From the NCBI GenBank assembly GCA_025024175.1, contig QCXZ01000137.1:1984001-2048000 (forward strand): a stretch of DNA of 64,000 nucleotides, written 5' to 3'. A program made the position numbers and the translations under genes. The DNA is from Rhyzopertha dominica (Eukaryota; Arthropoda; Insecta; Coleoptera; Bostrichidae). The notes beneath the pieces are model-generated. The model saw only the letters and a list, made by a program, of their open reading frames with translations, made no database searches and was not told where the DNA came from. Positions 61,681-64,000 of the stretch are shown here, piece by piece (position 1 is the stretch's first letter; each line of letters starts with the position of its first letter).

Positions 61681-62689
61681 AGCTGATTTTGTAGAAGGCC
61701 AAAATTTTCTTNNAAGGATTCAATTCATTTTAAGTAGTCAGTTCAAATTCGAGGTCATCACACTATCATACCTAATTATCGCTTTCTCGAAGTCCTTTGT
61801 GTTGAAGTATATTGGTTTATCGTTTATCGTTTCACGCTTGCTTAGTTAATTTGCGTTATCAGTAGTATACTTTCAGCATCCAAAAGACTGTTGCCACTTC
61901 TTCCCTGAAGAATACACCTTGGCTCTTTTGTGCGCAGAGAAGCCCTTGTGAACCCACTGGGTGATAAATTCATCTATCATCTAGCACGGATTCCTTATGA
62001 CATCGTATGGACACATACGTCACACGCCTAGGGTCATCACAAGTGGTTGTTTTCTAGCTTCTGCTGGGCATGCAAACATTATAATAGAATCATTTAAAAT
62101 CTGTTCAAAATTTTGTCGTTTCGTTTGTGCCAGTACGTTTCTACAAGCAAATAATATAGAGACATGGCAACATAATAACATAGTAGACTATCGAAAATCT
62201 ACAAAGAAATGGCACATCTATGTATGTTTATACTAATAAGCGATATCCCTCAATCGCAATTAAAAATGAACACCCTGTACAGCTCCTCTCACCTCACTCA
62301 CCCTCTCCCTAAGGCTAGATCAAATGCTAATGACAAAATGTACAAATGCGCAACCAAGAGGGTCGGATTTCCGTCGCACTTTGTGTCATTCGATGTTGGA
62401 ATCGGATTATCTCATTTTGTTTGTTATCTGTGCACTTAATCGCGGCATGCTTTGTCGGATTTGGACAGCGTACATACATAATCGCATTGGGTGACTTCGC
62501 TGACACGCAGTCGTCTGTCGGAACACTTTTACTTCGAAAGTTTCGAATCGTTTAAGTTAGATAAATGTTCAAACGCATCACCATTTTGAGTTAAACGCTT
62601 TTAATAGGCTTAAATGTGTAGCTCATGAAATACTTCATTGATACAAATCATAAAATCTTCTCATACCTTTTTCATTAACACGTTTCTGG
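61681..62689. other. Intergenic, no gene recognised
   Basis: A moderately GC-rich stretch at 62280-62560 has overlapping ORFs without domains. A terminal-repeat-like caccctgtaca occurs at about 62270, without an assigned partner. Confidence 0.3.
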
Positions 62690-62885
62690 TGGTCACAGAA
62701 TTTCTGTACATTTATTCTTTTACAGAACCCCCAAATAATGAAGAGGTATTAAATCAGGAGATTGTGGTGGAAATTTATATGGACCATTGTGTGCGAGCCA
62801 ACGATTACCAAACGCTTTTTCCACGACCTCTTCAAAAGCTCGACTGGCAGAAGACAATGCGAGCTCTCATTTATGGCTTTTATTA
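62690..62885 (-). mobile_element. Mariner-like transposase scrap
   Basis: On the minus strand 62860-62720 reads AFEEVVEKAFGNRWLAHNGP, then FPPQSPDLIPLHYLG. This is the stretch before and including the third catalytic Asp (PP.SPDLTPLDYFLWG). No terminal repeats were identified. Confidence 0.6.
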
Positions 62886-63078
62886 AAATAAAAATGTATT
62901 TTTCGCCACAAAAATGTCTGCAAGTATTCTATTACTTTTAATCACACAAATTACATTAAAAGTCCAAGAATCTTGAAAGTTTCGTTGCCTGACTGCGTGG
63001 TGTTTACTATGCTTCAATTGGTCCCGATATTCTGTAGATACAAAATTTTGAAATCTAATGCGAAGATTTTTTCATGTA
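62886..63078. other. AT-rich spacer, nothing recognised
   Basis: Short stretch between two transposon pieces. Confidence 0.3.
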
Positions 63079-63970
63079 TACATGGTGAAACACAAGTGTT
63101 TGGACCTCAGTCTGATGTCAATTTTAATTACAATTTCTGAAAGTTATAAAGTTTATATTGTACAAGAAACTTTTATTTAGGTTCCGATAACTCACACTTA
63201 CATTTCACAAATGAACGCTAAAGAGAAGCGAGCAGAAATTTTGGATCTTTATAAGGCAGGCGATGCCGCCAGCGAGTTGTTAAGAAGCTCAACATTGCCA
63301 AATCAACTTTCTGTTACAGGATTAAACGTCACAAGGAGCTTGACACATTCGAGGACCGTACAAGAAGTGGAAGGCCGAATTCTTTTTCCACGCCAGAGCT
63401 TATCGATCGCATCCGAAAGCGAATCGACTGCAAGAATGGCAAAAGAACCCCACATCTCCAGAGAAACTGGAAACTGAAAAGTCGCTATTATGCTCGTGGT
63501 ACTTCTCAAGAGGTTACCGATCGGATGAGGCGGAATAGACTCCAGCAATGTCGTCTTCTTCGAGATGAAGTCAACGCCAAACAGTTGGCTTCATGTTCAT
63601 TGAAAATTGTGAAGAATCGGCCTTAGAAATTTCAGCAGTCGATAGTTCGAAAAAGCGAAAATAGAGATGATTCCTAGGGATGTCTAGCTAATTAAATTAT
63701 CAGATCTCAACCCGCTGGATTTTGCAATGTGTCTGTGCTTCGCGCCACGATACCGTGAAACCCTCAAGGCCGCCCTGCAACGAGAATGGGCAAAGATATC
63801 GATGGATGCTGTAGCGTCCATTGTAAGAAGTTTTAAAAAACGCGTTCGTTGTAGTATTGACATCAAGGCTATGGCGTTTATTTGATATCATCAAAGTTTT
63901 TTGCGATTTAATTGAAATATAAAAAAAATTATCCCGTTTTCTCGAGGTCCAAAAACTTTTATGTCCCCTG
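63079..63970 (+). mobile_element. Internally deleted maT/mariner-like element
   Basis: The left end catggtgaaacacaagtgtt followed by tggacctcag and the right end (mirror of cagg..acataaaagtttttgg acctcg) form divergent inverted repeats next to TA dinucleotides. Inside, MNAKEKRAEILDLYKAGDAA (63211) is a helix-turn-helix start. It is followed after a frameshift by KSTF..RIKRHKEL and RSGRPNS. The middle, with the first two catalytic residues, is deleted, and the C-terminus resumes near 63700 as SDLNPLDFAM with AALQREWAKISMDAVASIVR. The NPLDFAMW-like motif is typical of the maT (DD37D) branch. Confidence 0.72.
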
Positions 63971-64000
63971 TAGATTCCTGACGTTAAGGATAAATGCCTT

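Noticed and set aside
59137..62280. One large transposon bounded by acagggtgtt and aacaccctgta
   Set aside because: The match between the two ends is only about a dozen bases and common among mariner ends; the interior is a LINE with a nested mariner, so a single element is not supported.

Overview
The window is insect nuclear DNA: AT-rich, with GT-AG introns and a dense load of insect-type transposons. It carries one recognisable host gene on the + strand, knot/collier (kn), which encodes the insect COE/EBF transcription factor. A beetle-like holometabolous insect is plausible, but the sequence alone does not prove it. Scattered single N characters mark ambiguous assembly positions.

kn layout. 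Eight coding exons with matching splice phases were found: 22695-22776, 32093-32210, 40039-40193, 40251-40377, 40439-40527, 40583-40772, 41917-42123, and then one of two alternative last exons, 44995-45182 or 49210-49316. Together they encode the end of the DNA-binding domain, the IPT/TIG domain, the helix-loop-helix dimerisation region and the Ser/Thr/Pro/Gly-rich C-terminal tail. The first half of the protein, including the zinc-knuckle exon, was not found, so the intron before 22695 probably extends left of position 1. Both last exons accept the same one-base overhang from 42123, so two different C-termini can be made.

The kn introns hold GC-rich islands in otherwise AT-rich DNA. One of them (31585-31965) contains a perfect 14-bp palindrome, GTTCCCATGGGAAC, that fits the COE/EBF binding consensus. 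This suggests autoregulation.

Mobile DNA fills much of the rest. There are several Tc1/mariner-like families, among them a 1740-bp element with TA target duplications (9397-11136), two related elements with terminal inverted repeats of about 270 bp (27540-29848 and 45467-47450), an IS630-like pair (5083-6690 and 23409-25247), and a family at 47568, 51429 and 60290. Two hAT-like elements have 8-bp target duplications and an internal Penelope-type endonuclease relic (25761-27104 and 38728-39633). Decayed non-LTR retrotransposon pieces occur at 2655, 8190, 11240, 35220, 52820 and 60130-61680. Two small hairpin repeat families have hammerhead-ribozyme-like cores. Downstream of kn lies a satellite array of about 12 copies of a 271-bp unit (55114-58321). 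No second host gene was recognised.
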